Part shown: piece by piece, positions 32,887 to 42,560 of the stretch
Layout of the letters: each line of letters starts with the position of its first letter
Numbering within the stretch: position 1 is the first letter of the stretch
NCBI GenBank assembly: GCA_003569705.1
Contig: BGOU01000004.1
Location: forward strand, 1-64,000
Direction: 5' to 3'
DNA from: Nitrosarchaeum sp.
Lineage (GTDB): Archaea > Thermoproteota > Nitrososphaeria > Nitrososphaerales > Nitrosopumilaceae
Length of the DNA stretch: 64,000 bases
Translations under genes and position numbers: made by a program
Notes under the pieces: generated by a model
Seen by the model: only the letters and a program-made list of their open reading frames with translations
Databases searched by the model: none
What the model was told of the DNA's origin: nothing

Positions 32887-35025
32887 TTGATTTCAAACAT
32901 GACTTTATTCTCACTAGGAAAATCTGATTTTAAATTACACCATCTCTTAATTGTAGGAATTCTTTCCTTATCTTTTTCTGTTTCGTTTTTAGTTAGATCA
33001 CAAGCAGCTGATTATGGTTGGGAGCTAAATGAATTTGATCCATTTTTCAATTATAGAGCTACACAATATATGGTTGACAATGGAATAAATGCATATTTTC
33101 AATGGGATGATGATCTAAGTTGGTATCCTCATGGAAGAGATGTTTCACAAACTTCACAAGTAGTACTTCATATGACTGCCGCTATTACATATTGGATTTT
33201 TGGTGGGGGAATGGAACTTTATGATTTTACAATTCTCTTTCCTGTGATTTTTGGTTCTCTTAGTGTTATTGTAATTTTTGCATTAGTTAGAGTAATAGGA
33301 GGAACAACTGCTGGGTTATTTTCTGCATTATTTTTCTCCGTTTCATTACCATTGATATTGAGAGGAACAATAGGTTGGTTCAAATCTGAACCTCTTGGAC
33401 TATTTTTTGGTCTTTTAGCCATCTATTTTTTGTTAAGTGGTATTAATTCTAAAAATAAAAAAATAGCAATTGCAAAATTAATAACTGCAGGAATCGTGAT
33501 ACCCTTATCGTTATCATCATGGGGTGGAGCCCAATTTTTTATAATTCCTATTGGTGTTTTCTTTCTCACATTACCTTTTGTAAGATCCGATCATAAATTT
33601 ATCATATGTGCAATTCCTCTCTTTACAGCAACAGTATTTCTCGTATCTCTAATTTTTGAAAGACTAAGTTCAAATTTCATCTTTGGATTGGGAGGAGCTT
33701 CACTACTAGTTCCAACAATTTTCATAATATCTTGCATTTTTATCCAAAACAAAAGTAATCAAAACAAAAAAACTAGAAATGGCTTATTATTTTTAGCCTC
33801 TATTTTGATACTTGGTACATTGATTTTGATAATTAATGCTGATACAAATTTTTTACCAATTCCAAGTTATAGATATCTCAATGCAATTAATCCATTTTTG
33901 ACTACTTCTATTCCTTTAATAGATTCAGTTGCAGAACATGCCAGTACAACAATTCAACAATCATTTTTGTTTCATTCTATTTTGATGATCTTTGCAGGGT
34001 TAGGAATTTGGTTAATTATAAAAAATTATCAAATAAAAAATTCTGGTTTTATTAAAAATGATATGATTTTATTTTCATTAATTTTTGGATTAGTTGGAAT
34101 ATATGTTAGCTCTGCATTTGTAAGATTAGAAGTCTTCGCATCTTTATCTTTGATAATATTGTCTTCATTAGGTTTATCTGTACTTGTAAAAGAGATTTTG
34201 AATAACACAGAAAGGAAAAATTTTAAAAACTCATTTATGAAATTCTCTTTTCTCATAGGGATAATAATTCTTTTAGTAATGCCAATTTTATTCCCAACAA
34301 ATGGTAATTGGGTTACAGCAACAAAAACTCCCCCTACCATCCTCAATGGTGGTTCTGCTTATCCAGTAAGTACAAATGATTGGTTAGAATCAATGGAATG
34401 GATAAAAAACAATACTCCTAAAGATGCTGTAATTGCATCCTGGTGGGATTATGGATATTGGATATCTACATTGGGAGAAAGAGCAACAATTGCTGATAAC
34501 TCAACATTATACACCAGTGTTATAGAAAATCTTGCCAAAATGTTTCTTAGTTCCCCAGAAGAAGGTTGGAAAACCTTAAGAGGTATGCAAGCTGATTATA
34601 TTGTAGTTTTTGTTTCAGGTCAAAGATTGGCAGTTGATAATGAAGATCAATCTCTTTACATATTACAAGGTGGTGGTGATGAATCAAAAAAACAGTGGTT
34701 TATACGAATTGCAGATAAGTCTACTACACAATATCTGGAATCTGATGGTATTAGTGGTACTGATTCTTTTTGGAATGATACTTTACTAGGCAAAATGTTT
34801 CCATTTACTCCCTTAGCATATGTCAATTTACAAACTAATCAACAATCTGCAACATATCAACCAGGATTTACACCAATATATGTAAAAGACATCAAATATC
34901 CTTCTGATAGTAATGGCCCATTAAGACTTGTACATGTATCTCCAAGTTTCAATGCAGAGAAAGGCCAACCTATGATAGGCGTATTCATTTATGAAGTAAA
35001 CAAAGATTTTGTTCCATCTGAATGA
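32887..35025 (+). CDS. aglB: AglB/Stt3 oligosaccharyltransferase
   Basis: AglB transfers lipid-linked oligosaccharide to Asn in N-x-S/T sequons on the outer face of the membrane. The 712-residue protein has about 12-13 transmembrane helices in the first 480 residues, the acidic motif EFDPFFNYRAT in the first outer loop, and the catalytic WWDYGYWI motif near residue 522 opening the soluble domain. Start TTG 32887; an in-frame ATG lies four codons later. An AT-rich TATA-like stretch at 32841-32850 precedes it. The exported, sequon-bearing surface protein in this window is a plausible substrate. Confidence 0.95.
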   Translation: MISNMTLFSLGKSDFKLHHLLIVGILSLSFSVSFLVRSQAADYGWELNEFDPFFNYRATQYMVDNGINAYFQWDDDLSWYPHGRDVSQTSQVVLHMTAAITYWIFGGGMELYDFTILFPVIFGSLSVIVIFALVRVIGGTTAGLFSALFFSVSLPLILRGTIGWFKSEPLGLFFGLLAIYFLLSGINSKNKKIAIAKLITAGIVIPLSLSSWGGAQFFIIPIGVFFLTLPFVRSDHKFIICAIPLFTATVFLVSLIFERLSSNFIFGLGGASLLVPTIFIISCIFIQNKSNQNKKTRNGLLFLASILILGTLILIINADTNFLPIPSYRYLNAINPFLTTSIPLIDSVAEHASTTIQQSFLFHSILMIFAGLGIWLIIKNYQIKNSGFIKNDMILFSLIFGLVGIYVSSAFVRLEVFASLSLIILSSLGLSVLVKEILNNTERKNFKNSFMKFSFLIGIIILLVMPILFPTNGNWVTATKTPPTILNGGSAYPVSTNDWLESMEWIKNNTPKDAVIASWWDYGYWISTLGERATIADNSTLYTSVIENLAKMFLSSPEEGWKTLRGMQADYIVVFVSGQRLAVDNEDQSLYILQGGGDESKKQWFIRIADKSTTQYLESDGISGTDSFWNDTLLGKMFPFTPLAYVNLQTNQQSATYQPGFTPIYVKDIKYPSDSNGPLRLVHVSPSFNAEKGQPMIGVFIYEVNKDFVPSE

Positions 35026-35036
35026 TTTAATATTTT

Positions 35037-35192
35037 TTAATTATATCTTTCAGCCAATCTATATCGCATGTATTTATCATCTGGTGAAAATTTAGCTGGA
35101 TGTGCAGAAACTGTTTCTTCATTACATAGTGGACATTTCTCCTTAAGTGAATAGTGATTACACTTTGAGCATCTTCTTAATTGAAATCTCAT
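35037..35192 (-). CDS. nop10: Nop10, H/ACA RNP protein
   Basis: Nop10 is the small core protein of H/ACA RNPs that guide pseudouridylation. The 51-residue product reads MRFQLRRCSKCNHYSLKEKC with PLCNEETVSAHPAKFSPDDK: a four-Cys zinc ribbon, then the conserved HPAKFSPDDKY segment. It begins one base after the aIF2 alpha stop, the usual archaeal pairing. Complete. Confidence 0.93.
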   Translation of the reverse strand: MRFQLRRCSKCNHYSLKEKCPLCNEETVSAHPAKFSPDDKYMRYRLAERYN

Positions 35193-35193
35193 C

Positions 35194-35989
35194 TTAGTTC
35201 TCTCTGGTTTTTTTAGATTCTTCTCTGGTAAATTTGAATGAACCTTTTTTCTTTTCTATGCTTTCTTGAATTTCCACTATTATTGGTTTTAGTGTTTTTT
35301 CAGCAGATTTGAAATCTTCTGAAGTAATAGATAGTCTATATTTTGGTGCACCTAAATAAGTAATATCTATTGAGGGATCTTTTTTTGTTGCATCTAAAAG
35401 TGCTTTTTTAATAATTTCAACTCCATCTGATTTGTTATTTGTAATTTCCATAATCCCTCTGATTTCAACTGAAGGAAGTTTGATTTTAGAACATATTTCT
35501 TCAATAATTGATGCCGTTTTTTTAGGAATCTTTAACTCTATTATTGATTCTATTCCATTTCTTCCAATTTCAATAAAAGCATCATAAACAGAATCAAATT
35601 TTGAATAAATACTATCTTCTAATTTTTCAATATCTTCATCTGAAAGTTTTCCCTTTTCTTTAACATTTTCTAGTAATGTTTTCCCTTTTCAAATTTCTTG
35701 ACTTCTTTTAACTTCTGTTTTTTTGATCTTTGGATACTTGTTTTAATGAGAGATCTATGTCTCCTCTACCTAAATTTACTTTTTTTACTAGTAATACCTT
35801 TTTTTCTCCATCTTTTACAAATCTACTAACTGATCTAATCCAACCTGGTGCTATTTCTGAAATATGTAAAAATCCTTGAATATCATTATATTCATCTAAA
35901 GTTACATAAGCCCCATGATCCATTACTTTGGTTATTGTAGCAAGAACAATTTCTCCTTGTTCTGGCATCTCTTGAACTTCAGTAGACAT
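35194..35989 (-). CDS. Translation initiation factor aIF2 alpha subunit (two frameshifts)
   Basis: Alpha subunit of aIF2. The first piece (35708-35989) is the S1 domain: PEQGEIVLATITKVMDHGAY and GFLHISEIAPGWI. The third piece reaches back to about 35660 and contains the alpha-beta domain (VEIRGIMEITNNKSDGV, ITYLGAPKYRLSI). Between them lies the helical domain. Frame breaks occur at a seven-A run (should be eight, near 35726) and a four-A run (should be five, near 35684). Adding one A at each restores one protein of about 265 residues. As the gene is essential, the breaks are probably consensus errors. Directly upstream of nop10. Confidence 0.85.
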
Positions 35990-36029
35990 TTCTTCTAAAT
36001 TTCTCTTCTGTATAATTTAATGTTGCTAG

Positions 36030-36563
36030 TTAGAAATCAATTCCTTTCTTTGCTTTTATGCCCCGTTGAAATGGATGTTTTATTTCCCTCATTTCTGTGA
36101 CTAGGTCTGCTAATTCAATAATTTCATCTCTAGCATAATTTCCAGTTAGTATAAGATCTAATTCTGGTGGTTTTGATTTAATCAAATTAATAACATCTTC
36201 AACTTTTACTAGATCTAAATTTATAGCATAATTTATCTCATCTAAAATTACAATGTCATATTTTCCTGATTGAATTTTTTCAGTACTGATTTTTATTGCC
36301 TCTTTTGCAATTTGTTCATGCTCTTCTTTAGAACTTTTGTCATCCATTATCCCAACAAAACCTTTTCCAATGGCAACCATTTCAAATTCTGGTTCTAATC
36401 TCTTAGATGAATACATCTCACCATAATGCCATGATCCTTTGATGAACTGTATCATGCAGGTTTTCTTTGCATAACCTGTTGCTCTTAATGCAATTCCTAA
36501 AGCTGCAGTAGTCTTTCCCTTACCTTTTCCAGTATATACAATAGTTAACCCGTCCTTATCCAT
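36030..36563 (-). CDS. cobA: Cob(I)yrinic acid a,c-diamide adenosyltransferase (CobA/BtuR)
   Basis: Adds the 5'-deoxyadenosyl group to reduced corrinoids. The 177-residue protein has the P-loop variant VYTGKGKGKTTAALGIALRA, then MIQFIKGSWHYGE and DIVILDEINYAI, all typical of the CobA/BtuR type, and ends HPFQRGIKAKKGIDF. It lies 40 bases upstream of aIF2 alpha on the same strand and is divergent from cobB, so the two cobalamin genes could share a regulatory region at 36564-36654. Confidence 0.93.
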   Translation of the reverse strand: MDKDGLTIVYTGKGKGKTTAALGIALRATGYAKKTCMIQFIKGSWHYGEMYSSKRLEPEFEMVAIGKGFVGIMDDKSSKEEHEQIAKEAIKISTEKIQSGKYDIVILDEINYAINLDLVKVEDVINLIKSKPPELDLILTGNYARDEIIELADLVTEMREIKHPFQRGIKAKKGIDF

Positions 36564-36654
36564 AGATAATTTATGAATTATCCAAGTAAAAACATTGAGT
36601 ATTGTTTAGCTCAAATGTATCAATTTAAATAAAAAACGATTTTAATCATACGAA

Positions 36655-38006
36655 TTGAAAGTCCCAAGAATTACATTAGCAGGAGCTACTAGTGGAGTTG
36701 GAAAAACATCAATAACTTGTGCAATTATCTATGCTTTACAAAAAAAGGGTTTTTCTGTACAACCATTCAAAGTAGGTCCAGATTACATTGACCCAAGTTA
36801 TCTTTCAAGCATATCAAAACATGAAGCATTTAATCTTGATGTTTGGCTAATGGGAGAAAATCAAGTTTTGGAGAGCTTTGTATCTAATTCAAAATCAGAC
36901 GTTTCTGTTATTGAAGGAGTAATGGGGTACTATGATGGATTTGGTGGGGATTCAAACTATGCTAGCACTCAACATGTTGCATCTATAATAAAATCTCCTG
37001 TGATTTTAATATTAGATGCAAGTAAAACTGCTAGATCAATTGCAGCAACAGCACTTGGATTTCAAAAATTTCACAGAAATTCTAGAATTTCAGGAATTAT
37101 TCTAAATAAAATTGGTAGTAAAAACATGAAATTTTATGTAGACAAGCACTTGAAAAAACAAAACTTCCAACTATCGGAGTAATTTATAAAAATTCAGAAT
37201 TAAATTTTGAATCCAGACATCTGGGATTAATTCCAGCAGAAGAAAAAAATCTTAAATCAAAAATTGAAAAAACCTCTAAAATAATATCCGAATCACTTGA
37301 TATTGAAAAAATTATTCAAATTATGAAAAATCCCTTACCCCTTGCAAAAAAATCTAAAATTATAATAAAAAAACCAAAAACTACCATCTCTATTGCACTT
37401 GATAGTTCTTTTAATTTCTATTATCGTGATAATCTAGAAGCATTACGACGTGAAGGTGCCATTCTAAAGTTTTTTAGTCCAATATATCATGAGAAACTTC
37501 CAAAATCTGATGGAATTTACATTGGAGGTGGTTTTCCGGAAATTCTTGGTGATTTACTTGAAAAAAATCATGTTATGCGAAAAACCATAAAGAAATTATC
37601 TGAAGAAAATACTCCAATCTATGCCGAATGTGGAGGATTGATGTATCTTACAAAATCTATTGATTACGGAAATAAAAAATTTAAAATGATTGGTCTGTTT
37701 GATGCAGAAACAAAAATGACTAAAAAAATGAAATTAAATTATACAAAAGGTAAGATAATTTCAAAAAATATCATTTCAGATAAAACACATGATTTACGAG
37801 GACACGAATTTCATTATTCTGAATTAGATTCTGTTTCTTCTGATTCAAAATTTGCATATGAATTAGATATTGGTGAAGGAATTAAAAATCATAAAGATGG
37901 CATGATTCAATACAACACCTTAGCATCATATGGACATCTTTATTTTGATAGTTCTAATTATGCCAAAATTTTTGTAAAAAATTGCATTGATCATTCAAGA
38001 AGATGA
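36655..38006 (+). CDS. cobB: CobB/CbiA cobyrinate a,c-diamide synthase (one frameshift)
   Basis: Amidates the a and c side chains of the corrin ring using glutamine and ATP. Starts at TTG 36655 with the P-loop LAGATSGVGKTSI, then FKVGPDYIDPSY and VIEGVMGYYDGFGG. The frame ends at 37182, but the protein continues in the next frame as LEKTKLPTIGVIYKNSE from about 37148. Losing one base in GACAAGCA (near 37145) explains it. The rest to 38006 holds the glutaminase domain with IYIGGGFPE and the nucleophile in YAECGGLMYL. Corrected length about 450 residues, normal for the family. Its 3' end overlaps cbiC on the other strand by 12 bases. Confidence 0.88.
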
Positions 38007-38636
38007 TTCTGCTCTTACAAGCTTGTATAATGCATTAATTATTGCAGATGCTGAAGAACTACCACCTTTCCTTCCTTTATTAGTGATAAATGGTGCCCCT
38101 TCTAATTTACTCAATTCTTCTTTTGACTCTGCAGCACAAATGAATCCTACTGGAATTCCAATGATTAATGCAGGTTTGATAATGCCTTCTTTTACCATTT
38201 GTATTACTTCAATAAGGGCAGTTGGAGCATTACCAATTGCAACAATTCCACCATCAATATCTGATGATGCTTCCCTCATTGATACCTGAGAACGAGTTTT
38301 ATTTTCTTTTTTTGCAATTTCCATTATTTCTGGATTTGAAATATTGCAAATAATCTTGTTTTGAAAATCTTTCGGATTTTGCTTATTCAAACCACCGATT
38401 ACACCATTTACATCAACTACAATACTACATCCATTTTTTAGAGCATTCATTCCACTTTCAATAGCTTCTTTATGGAAAATTACTCTATTTTCTCTTGCAA
38501 AATCAAAATCAGCAGTTGAATGAATTATTCTTCTGACAATGGGCCATTCTTTTTCATTATATTGATGAGTACCAATTTCCTCATCAATCATTTGCATACT
38601 TGCATCTTCAATTGATTGACCCTTTCTAGTTTGCAT
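37995..38636 (-). CDS. cbiC: CbiC, cobalt-precorrin-8 methylmutase
   Basis: Moves the methyl group from C11 to C12 to give cobyrinate. The 213-residue protein has the catalytic His in VRRIIHSTADFDF, then NGCSIVVDVNGVIGG, GGIVAIGNAPTAL and PVGFICAAESKEEL, all family motifs. It is the last gene of the reverse-strand run cbiD-cbiG-cbiX-cbiC, and its ATG overlaps the end of cbiX. Confidence 0.94.
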   Translation of the reverse strand: MQTRKGQSIEDASMQMIDEEIGTHQYNEKEWPIVRRIIHSTADFDFARENRVIFHKEAIESGMNALKNGCSIVVDVNGVIGGLNKQNPKDFQNKIICNISNPEIMEIAKKENKTRSQVSMREASSDIDGGIVAIGNAPTALIEVIQMVKEGIIKPALIIGIPVGFICAAESKEELSKLEGAPFITNKGRKGGSSSASAIINALYKLVRAESSS

Positions 38637-39377
38637 TTTCTACCTCTTTCGCTCTTTCTATTATTAACTCGATCATTTTTTCATCAGCTCCCAAATGTTT
38701 TGTAATGTATGTCTTTTTAATATTAGAATTCTCTAGTGCCGGTAAAAGATCATTATTGATATCAGTTTTGACATGCGCACCTTCATGTAAGAAATAAAAT
38801 ACAATTACAAGAATCTGAGGATTATTTTTTTCACAAATCTTAATACCTTCTACAATGTCAGGCTGTTCTATTTCTAACCAGCATCTATTTACATTTCTAT
38901 AATTTTCTTTAACCCATCCACAACATAATCTAATGACATTTGTGCATTGGGATCTTTACTACCATGTCCAATAATTAGTACATCTACATCCTTTTTTGGA
39001 ATTGTAACATGATTTTTCTGCAATGTTGTAGATATTCTGTTCTCAACTAGATTGATCAGAGTTTTATGCATGCTCATTGGTTTTGTGACAACAAATTTCA
39101 CTTTGGTATCTTTCTGAAATTTCATAACATCTGTAACTGCATTTTTTACTTTTTTTCCAGGATACAGAAAATAAGGAACTATCGTTAAATGATCAATATT
39201 TTGTTTAAGACATTTTGCAATTCCATCTTCAATGTATGGTGGTTCTACTTCAAGAAAACAGTACTCTGTAAAAACATAATCTCCCTTTGCTTTTATCGCA
39301 TTGCAAATAACTTCCAATTCTTCAGAAGCTTCTCTTTCCCTACTACCTCTATCGATTAGTAATAATCCACGTTTCAA
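38626..39377 (-). CDS. cbiX: CbiX, sirohydrochlorin cobaltochelatase, two-domain form (one frameshift)
   Basis: Inserts cobalt into sirohydrochlorin at the entry of the pathway. The first frame (38889-39377) starts MKRGLLLIDRGSREREASEE and covers the first chelatase domain and the start of the second (VLIIGHGSKDPNAQMSLDYV). The frame breaks near 38903, then reads VNRCWLEIEQPDIVEG, FYFLHEGAHVKTDI and ERAKEVENAN to the stop at 38626. One missing T (TTT to TT) restores about 250 residues. In the first domain the usual His of the HGS motif is Arg (DRGS), while the second keeps GHGS and HEGAH. The start lies within the 3' end of cbiG. Confidence 0.85.
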
Positions 39378-40425
39378 TCTAATATCCTCGCTATGGCTAT
39401 CGTCAAATTTGGTGGAAATTTCTGTTTTTCAACAATTAATTCTCCGCCAGAAACTTTGATTGCGGCAGCTTCTGATACACTGGAAGTTCCTTCAAATGCT
39501 TTGACCGTATCTGATGGATTCGGTGCAGAAATTTCTGCCAAATCTTCTCTATTCACATATTCCACAGTAATTCCCATTTCTTTTCCAATATCAACTAGTC
39601 CCTTGACATCTTCTGGTTTTTTTATTGAGACTAATTTTACAATAGATTTTTCACTAAGTTTGAATTTTTGTAAACAAAAATCCAATCCTTCCTTTATGAT
39701 CTCCTTAGATGTATCCCAATGCAATCCAATTCCTACCACAAGACTAGGAGGTCTATACACTACAGAATTTTTGAGAAAATCTCCTTCTAGAATTCTATCA
39801 GAAATTATCAAATATCCAATAGAGCCAGAATTTTTCATTTCATCTAAATTCTGATAAATTTTTACATTCTTTGGTAATTCTTTCCACCAATTAATTTTGC
39901 CTGCTTCTTGGTAAACCCCTATATTTTCTTCATTTACCATATGTGCACTAATTTTAGTCACTGTAGAATCATCATCTATTTTCCAACCAAATTCTCTTCC
40001 AACAAGATCAACTGCTATTGTTTTATTGACATCAGCAGCAGTGGTAATTACTGGTATTGCATCCAGTTTTTGAGCAATAATTGTGTTAATTCATTTGCTC
40101 CACCTAAATGTCCAGATAATACACTGATTACAAAATTAGTTTTATCGTCAATTACAATTACTGCAGGATCTGTTTTCTTATCTTTCAAGTGTGGTGCAAT
40201 CAATCTAATTACTGCACCTAAAGAAAATAAACAAATCAATGCATTATTGTTTTTAAAAAGTTCAACAATTTTTTCAGATGTAGTATCTGAATACCAAACT
40301 ATTTCCTTATTGCCATTTGAAAATTTAGATGGTGCAAAAATCTCCCAGGTTGGAAAAAATTCTTTTAGTCTTAACCCTATGCTTACCCCATTTTTGGTAA
40401 TTGCAAGAACTGCAATTTTTTCCAT
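39374..40425 (-). CDS. cbiG: CbiG, cobalt-precorrin-5A hydrolase (one frameshift)
   Basis: Opens the delta-lactone of cobalt-precorrin-5A, releasing acetaldehyde. The N-terminal piece has ALICLFSLGAVIRLIAPHL, ITKNGVSIGLRL and SGHLGGANELTQLL, all CbiG signatures. The frame ends at 40048, but the next frame continues from about 40075 as AQKLDAIPVITTAADVNKT and on through the C-terminal domain (VGIGLHWDTSKEII, EGTSSVSEAAAI). One base missing in the CAATTATTG stretch explains the break. I start at ATG 40425 (MEKIAVLAI); a TTG two codons earlier is also in frame. Overlaps the cbiX start by 4 bases. Confidence 0.87.
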
Positions 40426-40462
40426 AATCAAATTCTCTCAAATTAAATAAAATACCTTACTA

Positions 40463-41555
40463 CTAGAACTTTCTAGCCAAGATATTTCCATCGAAATCAA
40501 ACAATATGACATCTAATGGGACTTTTTCTTCTGAATGTTTTCTCATGTGTTGTATGTCTCATTACATATTTCCTCAAAGAATCCATTAACATTATTTTCT
40601 ATAATTATTTCAGATACATGTCTGGCAGTATTTGCCGTCTTTATGCTCTCAATTATTCTTTCATTTGCATTACATTTCCTAGCTAACTCTGCCAAGAAAT
40701 TCATATCTACCTTGGAACCTTTGACATGTGTTTGTTTTACTCCTGCAGCCATTTTTGCCAATTTACCAATAAACCCTACAACATATGCTTTTTTGATCTC
40801 TTTTCTTGCACACTGTTGTATTGTATACCCAGAAAAATCACCCATCTGCACAAAACAATGTTCTGGCAAATCTACAATTTTTTTTGCAAAATCTTCACTT
40901 CTTCCACCAGTTGTAAGAACAACAGTATCATTTCCCATTGCAATTGCTACATCAAGATTTTGTCTAATTGAAGCAGCATATGATGCAGTTGAAAATGGTA
41001 TTACAATGCCACTAGTTCCTAAAATTGAAATTCCATTTAAAATACCAATTCTTGGATTGTCTGTTTTAGGACCTAATTCTTTTCCTTTTGGAACAGAAAT
41101 TATAACTTTGATTCCTTTTTTTAAAAGTATTTGTCTATGATCTCTCTCAGATTCTCATTAATCATTTTTTTTGGAACTGGATTGATTGCAGCTTTGTTTA
41201 ATTCAAGACCTAATCCAGGTTTGGTAACTATTCCTACTCCCTCTCCACCATCAATTTCAATTTCATTAATCTTATCTGTAAATGATAGCTCTACTACAAT
41301 CTCTGCACCGTGAGTGACATCTGGATCATCTCCACCGTCTTTAATCACAGAACACTTGGATCTACTTTTATCAAATTGGCATAAATGAATAGGAATTTTG
41401 ATAAAACTTCCTTTGGGTAATTTGACATCGATATTTTCAATTTTTGTTTGATTAATTATAGATAGTAATGCGGCTTTGGCAGCTGCTGTTGCAGAAGTAC
41501 CAGTAGTATACCCAGTCCTCAACTTTTCTTTTTTTATCTCTTCCACACTAATCAT
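40463..41555 (-). CDS. cbiD: CbiD, cobalt-precorrin-5B C1-methyltransferase (two frameshifts)
   Basis: Methylates C1 in the oxygen-independent route. The first piece (41121-41555) begins MISVEEIKKEKLRTGYTTGT with SATAAAKAALL and VIKDGGDDPDVTHGAEI, clear CbiD motifs. The second (from about 41120) continues LLKKGIKVIISVPKGKELG, GNDTVVLTTGGRSEDFA and VGFIGKLAKMAAGVKQTHVK. The third ends HSEEKVPLDVILFDFDGNI to the stop at 40463. Breaks lie at an AAA that should be AAAA (near 41127) and at GAGACATACAA, which should gain an A (near 40550). Corrected length about 365 residues. First gene of the reverse cobalamin run. Confidence 0.87.
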
Positions 41556-41690
41556 GCCTATTTTGACGTATTAACTCTTCTTTGATTTCTTTCAGCTTGA
41601 GATTTTGAGACCAGAAATATGTCTTAAAATTCTAAGCATATCTACCATTATTTCTTTAGAATATATTTAAAATAAAAACTACAGCAGAGT

Positions 41691-42560
41691 ATGGTAAAAG
41701 ATATGCAAGTTGTTGTGACTGGAGCTGGTGGATTTGTAGCAAAAAATGTTAGAAAATATCTCTCAGATAACAATGTAAAATTAATTTCAATTTCACGAAA
41801 AGATTTTAAAAAATTTAAAAATGAAACAAAAATTATCACCAAAAACTATGATGAAAAAACTATTTTACCAAAACTTAAAAATTCTTATGCGTTAATTCAT
41901 TTAGTTGGAATTGGAAAACAGACCGTTGATAATGATTACAATCTTATCCATATAGAACTTACAAAAAAAATAATTAATTTATGTAAAAAATCAAAAATAA
42001 AAAAAATCATTTATACAAGCGGACTAGGCGTTTCAAAAAATACCACTCTTGGATATTTTATTTCAAAATACAAAGCAGAAAGACAGATAATTGATTCTAA
42101 ATTAGATTATACAATTTTTCGACCATCATATATTGTTGGTAAAGATGATCTTTTTACAAAATATCTTAAAAAGCAAATCAAAATAGGTCAAATTCAAATT
42201 CCTGGCTCAGGTAACTATTCTATCCAACCTATCTACATAGATGATGTTTCACAAATTATTTTCAATGCCATAACTCAAAATAAATTCAGTAAGATGATTT
42301 TAGATCTTGTAGGTTCAGAATCAATTACTTTTGAAAAATATGTTAAAGAATTTTCTAGTGGGACAAATACTAAAATTAAAAAAATTAGTCTTGAAACTGC
42401 TTACCATCAAGCTATTTCTAACCCTAATAGTAAATTCGGAGTAGATGATCTAAATCTCTTAATTGGTGATTTTAAGGGTGATTACAAAAAATTAAAGAAT
42501 ATTTCTGAAATAAAATTTTCTTCTATACAAAAACTACTAAAGTCCGGCAGCCTTCTTTAA
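41691..42560 (+). CDS. SDR-family NAD(P)-binding protein (NDUFA9-like epimerase/dehydratase fold)
   Basis: Atypical short-chain dehydrogenase with the nucleotide-binding [18 protein letters not shown] at the N-terminus, [37 protein letters not shown] and [20 protein letters not shown], as in complex I NDUFA9-like and NAD-dependent epimerase proteins. The active-site Tyr-x-x-x-Lys is represented by Y-F-I-S-K. The substrate cannot be told. The start may be ATG 41691 or the ATG at 41703 that begins MQVVVTG. Its 3' end overlaps the convergent metK by 24 bases. Confidence 0.82.
   Translation: MVKDMQVVVTGAGGFVAKNVRKYLSDNNVKLISISRKDFKKFKNETKIITKNYDEKTILPKLKNSYALIHLVGIGKQTVDNDYNLIHIELTKKIINLCKKSKIKKIIYTSGLGVSKNTTLGYFISKYKAERQIIDSKLDYTIFRPSYIVGKDDLFTKYLKKQIKIGQIQIPGSGNYSIQPIYIDDVSQIIFNAITQNKFSKMILDLVGSESITFEKYVKEFSSGTNTKIKKISLETAYHQAISNPNSKFGVDDLNLLIGDFKGDYKKLKNISEIKFSSIQKLLKSGSLL

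Noticed and set aside
35660-35740. Programmed frameshifting in aIF2 alpha
   Set aside because: Two opposite-context breaks close together, both fixed by adding one A to a run, and the same kind of break elsewhere in the window; error is simpler.
41691-42560. SDR gene as part of the cobalamin cluster
   Set aside because: It is divergent from cbiD, has no link to corrin chemistry, and reads as a NDUFA9/epimerase-like protein.
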